The notes: a model not told the origin generated them from the letters alone. 14,117 nt of DNA from Butyriboletus loyo (GCA_038093515.1 JBBPSI010000407.1:1-14117), one strand, 5' to 3'; shown: positions 1-8,870, counted from the first letter of the stretch. Numbers and translations: made by a program.

Positions 1-607
1 TTGTAGATGCGTAGAATTAGCTAAAGAACTCGTACTACTCTAAGTACGATCTTATATACTATGGGGTATCGTGCACAGACCGAGCTGTGCGTGGCAGCGA
101 GGGTAAAGGGCTATGAGTCCGTCCGAGTCATAGCGTCGAAAGAGGAAGCGGCAAAGTGCCGGTAACGAGGGAGCGAAGCTCCGAGCAAGATGGCGACATC
201 GTCAGCGAATGAGAAGAGCTGAAGGCGAAGTGACGATGTCCATGAGGCGAGCCCCACAGGGCGAAGGGTGCGTGAACGGCGGAGCCCTTGGATACGGGTC
301 TCGACGCGAAGGTACGAACGCGTCGTAATCTAATCACGTGCTAGTCACGTGATGTAAGAAATGTCATTGGTCAAAATAAGAGGGACGCGACAGCTCAGCT
401 GAAGGTCCGGCCCGACGGGGCGAGAAGACAGGGGCTATCTCGGTGCAACGGCACAGAGACTCGCAGGGGCAACCGGGGAAGTGGATAACGTCCACTAGGC
501 GACTAGGGAGCGGGCGATGGGCGGCATCGCGAGGCGGCGGGGGCGGCGGGGACGCGTGAGCGTGGGAAAACGAGTGGCGGGGTACGCTTAGGGGTAAAAC
601 TGTAACA
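1..607 (-). mobile_element. Candidate LTR (partial, cut by the window edge)
   Basis: Read on the minus strand, the block starts at 607 with TGTTACAG, the TG start expected of a long terminal repeat. It runs through GC-rich, stop-poor DNA to a TATA box (AGTATATAAG, 60-51), followed by about 50 nt that reach the window edge. A promoter close to the far end fits the U3-R-U5 order of an LTR. Inside are a perfect 10-bp inverted repeat (195-204 with 231-240) and a CACGTG palindrome (333-353). No reverse transcriptase or integrase, no second LTR and no target-site duplication can be seen, so the class is unproven. Reading frames within it on the minus strand (128-337, 364-615) resemble nothing known and look like chance frames in GC-rich DNA. 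Confidence 0.35.
333..353. repeat. CACGTG inverted repeat
   Basis: Two CACGTG cores (335-340 and 346-351) lie in a perfect inverted repeat: ATCACGTG and CACGTGAT are separated by the 5-nt spacer CTAGT. CACGTG is the E-box bound by bHLH factors. It sits inside the candidate LTR, about 270 bp upstream of that element's TATA box in minus-strand orientation, so it could be part of its promoter. That role is inferred from sequence alone. Confidence 0.4.
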
Positions 608-997
608 TGAGGCATGACATCATAGAGTCTGGGCCAGTTTGGCTCATGACATCATATGCTTAGTCAGCCTGTGGTCACATGTATAATCCCACGATCATGT
701 GCACTAGGTCATTGGTCTTTGAAAGAGAAATATGACAAAGTCCGAATGCAAAAGATAGTTATAAGAGATACAATTATAACAAATACCAGGTAAGATGGAC
801 TGGCTCTTTTATCTGTGTACCAGCGTAGCACTCTACTTCGGTAGGCACTACCACATGCCTGTTCTACAGTAGGAACAGTCCACTATGATATGTACACTAT
901 GTACCTACAGTCAGATCATGTATTCAACAAGGGGAAGTAGCTGCAATAAGGAGGGAGCAATGAAAAACATATGGTCTAGGTGATTCCCAATAAAGAA

Positions 998-1086
998 TGT
1001 TATGGAAGCAGTGGCTGCTTCTGGGAATTACCCCTGGTGATGTCACTGCTTCACAGCCACTTATGTAATCACTCAAAATGCGGACA
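998..1086. mobile_element. Possible small foldback element
   Basis: An 89-bp segment begins TGTTATGG and ends GGACA (TG...CA) and is flanked on both sides by AAGAA (993-997 and 1087-1091), as a 5-bp target duplication would be. It contains a perfect 9-bp inverted repeat, GAAGCAGTG (1005-1013) with CACTGCTTC (1044-1052). The flanking match could be chance in A-rich DNA. It may instead be the start of a longer degenerate LTR. Confidence 0.2.
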
Positions 1087-1222
1087 AAGAAGGTCAAGGG
1101 CAGCCAGAAGCCCTGGCAATTATTTTGCTATGATTAGATAATCAGAAAAGTGCCAGGTGTCACAATTTCCCATGCATTACATAATAAAAAAAGCGCCAGG
1201 AGTAGACTACTTTGTACTGATA

Positions 1223-1359
1223 TATTAGTGATGTATTAGAGGTGGGAAATCACTGGTAGGCATGAGATAACTCCATAGCTGAGAGTGATACATCAATGAT
1301 ATATCACTATTAGGATTACTACCTGAGGATCCTATTTATTAGTGATGTATTAGAGGTGG
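1223..1359 (+). repeat. Two 23-bp direct repeats
   Basis: An identical 23-nt sequence beginning TATTAGTGATGTATTAG occurs at 1223-1245 and 1337-1359, 114 bp apart. Partly related inverted AT-rich words (GATATATCACTATT around 1300, GATATATCATTATCACT around 1427) lie between and after the copies. This suggests a degraded repetitive element with no coding content. Confidence 0.6.
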
Positions 1360-1606
1360 AGGATGAGAGTATTTGTTACTACCACTATTAATGTACCATG
1401 CTTTTGTGCCAATCAGCAGGCTATTGATATATCATTATCACTGTATGGACTGCGTAGAGAAAGCTATCCGTGCTGGTGATCAGTGCAGACTCCAGAAAAT
1501 CGTGTCGCTACTGAGATCAACAATCCCAACGTTTGACTAAGCTCTTGTGACACTCTGCTCTTTCGCTGCTGGCGGTATGTGACAACAATTTCCGTATGGC
1601 ATTACA

Positions 1607-1627
1607 GTTGAAAGTTGAACGTTGAAC
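1607..1627 (+). repeat. 7-bp tandem repeat, three units
   Basis: GTTGAAA, GTTGAAC, GTTGAAC run head to tail. This is a short minisatellite-like tract in non-coding DNA with no apparent function. Confidence 0.6.
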
Positions 1628-1720
1628 ACTGGCGCTGAACTTGCGCCATCACAAGACTCATGTGCACGCATGATTGGCAGCGGTACAATCCCGATTTGGC
1701 TAAATTCTATTTGTACTCGT

Positions 1721-1746
1721 AAACCAGCATAAACCAGCATAAACCA
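1721..1746 (+). repeat. 10-bp tandem repeat
   Basis: The unit AAACCAGCAT is present twice in full and once in part, head to tail. It is a short tandem tract in non-coding DNA. Confidence 0.7.
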
Positions 1747-2493
1747 AGGATCAAGGCGAACACAGCAGAAAGCGGTCTAATGTTTTGAATTTAGCTGTAA
1801 TTCTGTCCCTTCACTCGTGCCTCACCACATGACAGAATAGCAATCAGTGCCACGAACTATCGGCTACGCAAGCGACGGCTAATTAGGCTCGTTGATGACG
1901 GTTATAAGTCTCGTGCACTCCTGCATCTGCAAAGCAGACAGTAACATTATCGCTTGACGACTCTCTTAAGGCCCATTTGAGAGCTCTGATTGGTGGATTT
2001 ATCGATGACGGAACTTTTGGCGAGCTTTTTGCTCGTTTTTGACTCGGCTAGTTTTATAGATGTGGTTGCCTTCGCTCTGCCAATACCGATTGCCAAATGC
2101 TTTTCGGTTCCGCACCGTCTTGGAAACGCTTGTCTTTTATAGGGAACTACCACCGCACGTCGGAATCATTGGCGAACAAGTCACCAGGGCCCCGACCCAC
2201 TACGCCCTGCTGACTTGTTCGTGTCTATAACTACCGTGTCAACTCGATGTTCGCCATATGGGCTCCCAGTCGCAACGTCTCTAGGTGACGCTCGGTTTCA
2301 CACGCCCACACACTTCAAGTTCGCTTGATGTTGTCGCGGGTCCTTCGAACTATTTTAACAGTTTCAGCTTCATTTCCATTTTCTCGGACTCGGGGCTCTC
2401 GTTTCGAGCGATATAGCCGAGCTGAGTTACCGACTCGTCGCCGAAAAGCATGCAGCCCTTGAAACTTGGTTGTCAGGGGTACTCATTTTAAAG

Positions 2494-2500
2494 TATATAA
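2494..2500 (+). promoter_or_regulatory. TATA box of the endoglucanase gene
   Basis: TATATAA lies 64 nt upstream of the ATG at 2565, a normal TATA-to-start distance for a short fungal leader. I searched for CreA-type SYGGRG sites just upstream and saw none that fit exactly. Confidence 0.6.
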
Positions 2501-2564
2501 CGTTCAGCGTCCAGCCATACCGAATCATCAAATTTTTCGACGACCCTATTCTGCGAGCAGAATC

Positions 2565-4538
2565 ATGAAGGCTGTCTACGCTCTTGGATTTGTCTGCTTT
2601 ACTGCTTTGTCTGTCCGCGGACAAGCCGCTCTGTATGCACAATGTAAGTGGCAGCTCGCTCGCTATTCCACTCTGCGTCATTGAACCTAACTGTTTCCGG
2701 TAGGTGGTGGTGAGGTAAAGTCATCCAATTGGTTGCTCACGATCCACAATGAAACCCCTTTGTAGGGCTGGACTGGAGCCACTAATTGTGGCAGCGGTGC
2801 AGTTTGTACCGTCCAGAATCCTTGTAAGTTATCATTGCTATGCCGGCCGGATGCGACCTAGCTTCTAACCCATGCCTTCCGAATCGCAATAATATATTGT
2901 CCAGACTATTCGCAATGTATCCAGACTAGTGCAGCCACAAATACCACTGCCAGTGCTAGTACGACTCCGACGAGCACGTATGGTGCGACCTCCCCTGCAT
3001 CCGCCAGTGCCAGCGCCAGCACAACTTCCACTACGACTGCCAGTGCCAGCACAACTCCCACGAGCACGTGTAGTACGACCCCCCCTGCATCCGCAGGCAA
3101 ATTGAAATACGCTGGTGTAAACATCCCTGGGTTTGGTGAGCATACTCTACCTTACATCGGACTGCCGGATATTCATATGCCTAGACTTTGGAGTGGACAC
3201 TAACGGGGATGGTGAGGTTTATGACCGTGATCACGATCCCAGCTGATAGGCATTTGGTCAGGCTCCGCAAGCTCGGCGTACCCACCGTTGACGCAGTACT
3301 ACGGTGCTGATGGTGCGGGTCAGATGACCCACTTTGTGAATGACGACAAATACAACATTTTCCGTCTTCCCGTCCAGTGGCAGTTTGTGACTGACAACGT
3401 CCCCACCGGCACCCTTAGCCAAATCTACTTCTCAGAGTACGATACTTTGGTTAAGGCATGCTTAGTTGCCGGCGCCAGCTGCATTATCGATATACATAAC
3501 TATGCAAGGTGGAACGGTGAAGTATGTATCCTCGCTTTCTTTCGGAAGATAGCTGCTTGATATGACGTTGCTTCAGATCATTGGCCAGGGTGGACCCTCC
3601 AATGAAGTCTTTGCTTCTCTCTGGAGCTCGTTGGCGAGCTACTACGCCAATGAGAGCAAGATCATCTTCGGGTTGTGAGTGCACCGCTTCGCACTGTGAA
3701 TCTTAGCTGACAGTTATTCAGAATGAATGAACCCCATGACCTTCCTAGCGTGAGCATACCAGGACCTGTAGCCTTGTGTTGGGAATTAAACCTGACACTT
3801 TTCTCTTCCGATAGATCACGTTATGGGCTGAAACAGTTCAGGTAATGTAATCCTTCTTTATCGCTCATACGTGTGCTGATTTAAATCCAAGGCTGCCGTT
3901 ACCGCCATTCGAGAGGCCGGCGCTACCACACAAATGATCCTCCTTCCTGGTGACGACTACGCCTCTGCAGCAACTTTTGTTTCTGGTGGCTCCGCGGCTG
4001 CACTTTCCAGCGTTACCAACCCAGACGGAAGTTACACCAACTTGATCTTCGATGTTCACAGGTACCTTGATTCTGACAACTCGTGAGTGCAAGATTCGCA
4101 CTCCGCGATGCGAAACGGCGCGTTGATTCTTTGTTGGATGACTCTCCATAGTGGAACGAGCGACACTTGCGTTACTAACAGCATTGTGGATGCATGGAAA
4201 CCACTCTCAGAATGGCTGCGCTGCAATGGACGCCAGGCGCTCAACACCGAGACCGGTGGAGGTAACACCGCGTCGTGTGAGGAATACATGTGCCAACAAA
4301 TCCAGTACCTGGCTGAGAACTCGGACAGTGCGCACGTTTGTCTTTCACTGTCTTGTCACGCTGATTGACCTTTTTCGATTTACCGGCAGGCATTCTCGGA
4401 TATGTGGGATGGGGAGCTGGTAGCTTTGCGACGACGTATGTCCTTAGCCAGACGCCTACTCAAAGCGGTACGACATGGATCGACCAGGCGCTCGTCATGA
4501 AGTGTCTGGCACCCTCTGTCAACGGTTACGTTGCTTGA
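2565..4538 (+). CDS. Secreted endo-beta-1,4-glucanase, CBM1-linker-GH5
   Basis: Twelve exons join to 448 codons plus TGA: 2565-2643, 2704-2714, 2766-2823, 2905-3135, 3185-3211, 3250-3521, 3577-3674, 3722-3749, 3815-3841, 3892-4082, 4152-4327, 4390-4538. All phases close and every intron is GT-AG. Residues 1-21 form a signal peptide. A cellulose-binding CBM1 spans about 23-55, with four cysteines (27, 38, 44, 54) and surface aromatics Trp32, Tyr50 and Tyr51. A Ser/Thr/Ala linker reaches about 114. The catalytic domain starts at KLKYAGVNIPGF (115) and follows the fungal GH5 endoglucanase II (Trichoderma Cel5A-like) pattern. The acid/base is Glu262 in MNEPHD and the nucleophile Glu374 in TETGGGN. 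Conserved DIHNYARW, the DVH histidine and GYVGWGAGSF are also present. Family knowledge: it cuts internal bonds of cellulose outside the cell. Nothing essential is missing, so it should be active. Exon 2 is only 11 nt and intron 5 only 38 nt. Confidence 0.93.
2946..3095 (+). repeat. 60-nt duplication within the linker
   Basis: The codons at 2946-3005 and 3036-3095 are near copies, offset by 90 nt in frame, encoding TASASTTPTST followed by YGATSPASA or CSTTPPASA. This is an expansion of the Ser/Thr/Pro linker between the cellulose-binding module and the catalytic domain. The second copy has Cys105 where the first has Tyr75, which is unusual for a linker meant to be O-glycosylated and extended. 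Confidence 0.8.
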
Positions 4539-5195
4539 AACACATCCTATGTAAAAATAAGAGAAGTCGAGTGGAGAGATGTTCCGAGCACGCGCTTGTA
4601 CGACTCTCGTGAACGTATTCCAGATGTTTGTATGTTGGATCGATCAATGCTTTCTCGATCGTCAGGGCTGGGTGACGGAGGCACGTCAACCTGATGAAAC
4701 CACGATCCATTAATGTGAGGGCCCTCCAAGTTGAACCGACAAGATTGAAATATTGACAGCCGTTCAAGGCCTCCGAACGTCCCAACTGTGCGCCATGAAT
4801 GTTATCTGTCATCTCAATCGTTGCGACAAAGGATGGCTATTGTTCACTGGGAGATAATCCCCAGGCAGCATCGGCGGGGAATCTCTGGAATTTGCATCAA
4901 GGACCAAGCAGAAAACCTTGCGGCAAGTTGGAGATTCGGCCGGTTCCGTAGCGTTGCTTGAATACCCACTGGGTGTAACTTACGAACTCTCCGAAGACCA
5001 TCTCGGCTCGTCCACAAGTTCAATTTGTTGGATTTAGCAAGCGCTCCCGCAGCCCCTTTTAGTACGTTGTTCTGTCATTTTTCCTTTGTCCGTTACTACG
5101 CGATTGACACATGGACTCTTGAATACATTCAACCTTGTTCTCTTTGATCTTTGTGGCCTTTGTTTCCTTCACTACATTACAAGAGCCCCTTCTCG
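4539..5195. other. Intergenic stretch between endoglucanase and lectin genes
   Basis: No gene that I can support. The first part is the 3' region of the endoglucanase. On the minus strand, overlapping frames at 4519-4812 and 4547-4729 give short uncharacterised peptides and could be a frame-broken relic, but no family is recognisable. From about 5040 the sequence becomes pyrimidine-rich (runs of CTTTTT and TTCC), typical of a fungal core promoter ahead of the lectin gene. Confidence 0.5.
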
Positions 5196-5204
5196 TATAT
5201 ATTA
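5196..5204 (+). promoter_or_regulatory. TATA-like box of the lectin gene
   Basis: TATATATTA follows a pyrimidine-rich tract and precedes the predicted 5'-UTR intron (5257-5305) and the ATG at 5380. Spacing fits a transcription start near 5230. Confidence 0.5.
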
Positions 5205-5256
5205 GACGAGCTATACACGACCCTCAGTCTGTTGCTTTGCCGACGTAACCACTGAG

Positions 5257-5305
5257 GTGAGTAGATCACCTTTCATTATACTGCTCAGGCTGACATTGTA
5301 CATAG
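5257..5305 (+). other. Predicted 5'-UTR intron of the lectin gene
   Basis: GAG|GTGAGT donor, a GCTGAC branch-point match near 5290 and a TACATAG acceptor define a 49-nt intron, typical in size for this window. The open frame runs upstream through it with no ATG before 5380, so this segment is better read as leader than as coding sequence. Confidence 0.6.
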
Positions 5306-5379
5306 TTTTCTGTCCCTTGATAACCATCGCGCCGCTCGTGCTTTTTCTATACAATTGTTCCTCAAGCTCACAACCAGTC

Positions 5380-6203
5380 ATGCCTATCCTCCGCGAATTC
5401 GACACCGGGAACATCCGCCCGCCCTTCCAGCCAACAGCTGACACACGGGCTACATTGACGTTTCCTCATCCGTTCGTCGCCCCTCCCCGCCTCCCACATG
5501 GCTTCTGTGAGTTAGACATTGGCTGCAACGCCCACATCCACGTCAAGTCGACGCTGCAGGACGTCACCGTGTCCCGCGCTGACTGCCACGTTATAACCTC
5601 GCATAATTCCACTCCGAGTCTCTACAGCGCCATTGTCCATCTGTTCGCCCTAGCACCTGGTGATCTGGAGTTCCTCACTGGCGAACATACACGTTACCAC
5701 AACGAACTTCCATCTGTGCGCGTCAACTTTGAGCGCCCGTTTGTCACCGCTCCCAAGGTGATCGCGTTCTTTAACATGATCGATCTTGATAGCAATCACA
5801 ACTGGCGCCTCCGCACGACCGCCACAGACATCGATGCGAATGGGTTCACGCTCAACATCACGACGTGGTGTGACACCGTCTTCTCCTCCGCGCGGGCTTG
5901 CTGGATCGCTTATCCAGAGGATCGCAAACATATCTTTAGCACGTCTGTCAATACGGGGGACGTTCGTTGCTGGACCAGCCTCAGAGCAACCAGAGCAAGA
6001 GAATTACATTCGGTGATGTGGAGTTCTGGAAGGATCCCACTGTTTTCGTCGCCTTGAACTCCATCGACATTGACCACCATCACAATCTTCGCGTTAGGGC
6101 CTACGTGGACGGCATCTCCAAGGGCGGTCTGGTGTGGCACATCGATTCCTGGAATGATACCATCCTTTACTCCGCTGGCGCTAGTATCATTGCGTTCAAC
6201 TAA
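5380..6203 (+). CDS. Triple H-type lectin domain protein, reading frame broken before the third domain
   Basis: The ATG at 5380 is the first in frame. Codons 1-178 encode two H-type lectin domains (Pfam H_lectin): about 6-90, starting FDTGNIRP, and about 96-178, with PFVTAPKVIAF, DLDSNHNWR and ACWIAYP. A third begins FSTSVNTGDVRCWTS (186-200) and then the frame is lost; left uncorrected it stops at 6057 (225 aa). The rest of the domain (KRITFGD, DIDHHHNLRVRAY, WNDTILYSAGAS) is in the -1 frame and ends at TAA 6201-6203. The switch maps to about nt 5979, as if one base were missing. The only intron that would fix it is a 32-nt one that removes domain residues, so I prefer a real indel or an assembly error. 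Family knowledge: such domains bind sugars, often GalNAc-type, as small beta-sandwiches that oligomerise. No signal peptide is seen in the ATG-started form, suggesting a cytosolic fungal lectin. Confidence 0.75.
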
Positions 6204-6438
6204 AGATCAACTCAGTGCACAGTAAGTTACTCGATCTTTTACCTTGCCGGTACCCCCCTGATTTTTCACACTAGCATGTCGGGTGCATCTCTGTTCTCTA
6301 CGTTGTATGTATTGCCAATGTCATCCCAATGTTCCCGTATCATACAACTCGCTTGATTCCTTGCTCCTCTTTGCGCAACTGAAATCTGATTTCAAAAATT
6401 TACATCCCAAGTGTGTCCGATTCGGTGTTAACCAACAT
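6204..6438. other. 3' flank between lectin and repeat unit A
   Basis: Non-coding. It contains a short segment (about 6366-6398, CTCTTTGCGCAACTG onwards) that matches 10051-10087. The homology of the duplicated region therefore starts earlier than the main unit, with about 40 bp here against about 350 bp at the equivalent place before copy B. Confidence 0.5.
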
Positions 6439-6618
6439 GTTCTGCATCTGCATTGCCTAGCGTGTCCAACTCATCTCGACAGCACACTAGGGCCCAAAAG
6501 CCGCGTCACGTAATCATGGCTCCCCTCAGAGGATAGCGAACCGTGACTTCGAGTTCTTCAAAAGACCGGCCAAATATCTTTCAAGAAGTTTGAGCATCCA
6601 TCTCTGAAGGCGTGTCAG

Positions 6619-8493
6619 TCATGATCGTAGGCTTACCAGCAGGATCGTCACTAGATGAAAGCCTTGGCGGGAAAAGGAGAGCGACCGTGCGTGCTCAAAC
6701 GATTGCATCGTCTGCTCCGGGTCTCCTTGCATCAGGTACATATTTGCGAGGACCTAGGACGGATCATATTATACCGGTGCCCGTCGGTGTGTCAGCATCG
6801 GATAAGGCTACGTACCTGGAAGCAGTTGTACTTTGTGCTGTCGTCTGCGACGGAGATAAGGTCCTTTACGCGCACTATTGCGTGTTCACGCTTTCCTGTT
6901 ATAAACAAGAGGATCGCCTGCGCAGAACGACTTCAACTGTGCGAAACGAGTGCGACCAAACGACATGCATTACCTTTATTAATAAGAGAAATCCAGTTTC
7001 GTCTGCACCGCAGTGGCAAAAGGCAGCGTCGAATGCTTCAAATGCGAGCTCATGTTGACCCTGCCGGCCAGCGAGTACAACGGCCTTTGCGATGTACCCG
7101 ATGACCGTTGGCTGGGCGGAGAGGGACTTGGGTACATTCGAATAAACACGAGCAGCCATCCCAAGAAAGGACGGAAAGCTACCTGGTTAGCGTCCTCGAT
7201 CGCCATGCCCCAATGTTCCCTATGCGCTCGTACAAGAGCACGATTTGCAAGTATGGCGGGGTTGACATAACTGGGATGTATATGCAGTTTCATCTCAGCC
7301 GTGTTGAAGTCTTGTTCCATCCACGGCTTGAACGCATCATCAATCACGCTCATAAGAGGTAGGCGAGCGGTAGGCTGTGAAGAATTAGATCACGTTCTAG
7401 TTGACTGATATGACTGAATATTTACATCAAGGATGAAGCGCAGGGGAAGAATATCCCTGAGGGCGTAGACTGTGATTGTCGTCTTGTCACCACTGCAACA
7501 TACAAGATAACTACTGTCGGGCGATAGAGCGATGGAGAGAATCGAATCTTGACGTTTGATAGTGGGTCCGATCTTTTTGTATGAGGAAACATCCAAAAAC
7601 GAGAGCTCTCCTCCCGCGGAATATGCGACGAATCTCCCGTTAGTCGCGAGCGAGCAGGTTGTCCACTCATGGTCGGAATAATGTGTCTGATAGCCTAACT
7701 GGGGAAAGAAGTTGCCATCGGGTGAGGATGCCTCAATACAATGACTCCAGATATGACCATAGGTCATGCCTACGACGAAAACACGTCGACTGTCGCTGGA
7801 CCATCCGATGGGGGTACATGTCGGTATCTGACTGAGGTTAACGTTAGTATTGGTGTACAAATAAGTCGTGCAGGTCTGCAAGAACAAGTTGCCAGTGCGA
7901 GTATCCCATACCCGGACAGAACCTCCATGTGCGGCAGTCACGAGGCGCTCTCCATTTGGAGAGAACTTGATCCCAACCACAACACCAGAGTGTTGGAGCG
8001 GGTCCAGGACCCTTTGTCCAGTGGTGATGCTAAATATACGGACAGTCTTGTCCTCCGATCCCGAAGCAAATGTCGTCGAGTTTGGAGATACATCGATCGC
8101 ACGCACTGCCCCCGAACCGTGCTCGCTGACTTTGACCACTTCGTTCGTCGCCATGTTCCTCACTACCACCCGATTTCCCACGATCATCACGATCCACTGG
8201 CCATCCTTTGACATAACGGCACCATCGATGCTGTCGGTCGTGTCGACCAACATTTTGGGTTCTTCGTCTGACTTCTCGCCTTTAATTTTGCATCGCCGAA
8301 TTCTTCCTCCAACCTTGTCGCTGTCAGAGTACCGCTCGGCGCTCACGATTTCTTTTCCATCAGACGTAAAGGCGACCGAAACAGGGCATGTATTTTGACG
8401 ATCGATGGCGATCGTTTTCGAGGCATGACCTTCTCCAACGGTCAACGTTCACATTTTCGTCCTACCGGGCTGGTACGCACCAATCGTAGTCAT
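6619..8493 (-). pseudogene. WD40-TPR fusion gene, copy A, with early in-frame stop
   Basis: Exons by homology to copy B and splice signals: 8493-7426, 7374-7183, 7126-6974, 6917-6816, 6753-6619 (550 codons including stops). The equivalent of the copy B start is ATG 8493-8491, but codon 15 is TGA (8451-8449) where copy B has CGA. Everything after it stays open to 6619. The first exon holds a seven-bladed WD40 propeller (SGSEDKTVRIF, VRVWDTRTG and SGDKTTITVYAL mark three blades). The next exons encode TPR-like helices (FKPWMEQDF, NRALVRAH, VIGYIAKAVVLAG, FLLLIK, ILLFITGKREHAI, FEHARSL). The WD40 stop at 7392-7390 lies within the 51-nt intron 7425-7375, so WD40 and TPR parts are one gene. An ATG at 8253 could start a shortened protein lacking blade 1. 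Likely role if made: intracellular protein-protein scaffold. A 4-residue in-frame loss relative to copy B sits in the first TPR. Confidence 0.75.
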
Positions 8494-8537
8494 CGTGAGC
8501 GCAAAATCGGTGTTATACTTGTGGGGATTTCTGCTGT

Positions 8538-8576
8538 TCAGATAGCTGGGGCAGAAGCCTTCATACGAACACTCAT
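8538..8576 (-). CDS. Upstream ORF in the copy A leader
   Basis: Thirteen codons including TGA (MSVRMKASAPAI), ending 44 nt upstream of the main start site. Copy B has the same ORF in the same place (MCIRMKVSALAI). It probably limits translation of the main frame if the transcript start lies upstream of 8576. The TATA at 8609-8604 is only about 28 bp away, so the start site may lie very close to or inside the uORF. Confidence 0.35.
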   Translation of the reverse strand: MSVRMKASAPAI

Positions 8577-8603
8577 GGCCGCCTTATATGCCCATTTCTT
8601 ATG

Positions 8604-8609
8604 TATATA
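8604..8609 (-). promoter_or_regulatory. TATA box of WD40-TPR copy A
   Basis: TATATA (within TTTATATACATA on the minus strand) lies about 110 bp upstream of the ATG-equivalent and is preserved in copy B. A second weaker ATATAAGG lies just downstream, near 8583-8588. Confidence 0.5.
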
Positions 8610-8870
8610 AATTGATTTAGAAATGCCGTGCGCCGTCCTCGTTTACTCGCTGATAGAGAGACTGCGGTTTGTTTGACTGAGGAAAGGGCGTACTGCAGGT
8701 TTTGGATAGCGATGTTGCGGTGATACGATGTTGCTGATGAACAGGGTGTAATAGAGTGAAGTCATGCCCCACTCCATGTACGAAATAGAATGCATACTCG
8801 ACCTGCAAGTTAGGATCAATTGCTGTCGTTTGATGAGAAAAATGAGCCTCGCGGCGCACCGGCACCGCAG

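Larger units (their letters stand above)
608..2493. other. Gene-poor repeat-rich stretch
   Basis: About 1.9 kb without a convincing gene. Open frames are short and look like chance: 67 codons at 1537-1740 (-) and a lysine/serine-rich 68 codons at 1947-2153 (-). The left half is AT-rich and repetitive: CATGACATCATA occurs twice (around 612 and 643), and a small hairpin lies at 859-878 (CTGTTC/GAACAG arms). Direct and tandem repeats listed separately follow. This looks like eroded transposable-element DNA, then the upstream region of the endoglucanase gene from about 2200. Confidence 0.5.
6439..8699 (+). repeat. Directly repeated unit, copy A
   Basis: About 2.26 kb matching 10437-12705 in the same orientation, including the 3' flank, whole gene, introns, leader and promoter of the WD40-TPR gene. 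The left edge is GTTCTGCATCT and the right edge ACTGCAGG; beyond 8699 the match stops at once. By eye the copies are nearly identical in the TPR exons and introns, with scattered changes and small indels in the WD40 exon. Confidence 0.9.

Noticed and set aside
1947..2153. A 68-codon basic minus-strand frame
   Set aside because: Short, isolated, no homology I recognise and no supporting splice or promoter pattern.
5955..5962. Programmed -1 ribosomal frameshift at the GGGGG run
   Set aside because: The run does not make a canonical slippery heptamer in the coding frame, and homology places the switch about 20 nt further on. An indel is simpler.
5947..5978. A 32-nt GT-AG intron to repair the lectin frame
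   Set aside because: It would restore the frame, but is shorter than any other intron here and would delete the conserved GDVR-W segment of the third domain.
7741..8398. Long plus-strand frames (156 and 176 codons), repeated at 11748-12435
   Set aside because: Antisense shadows of the WD40 exon, which has clear WD-repeat sequence on the minus strand.
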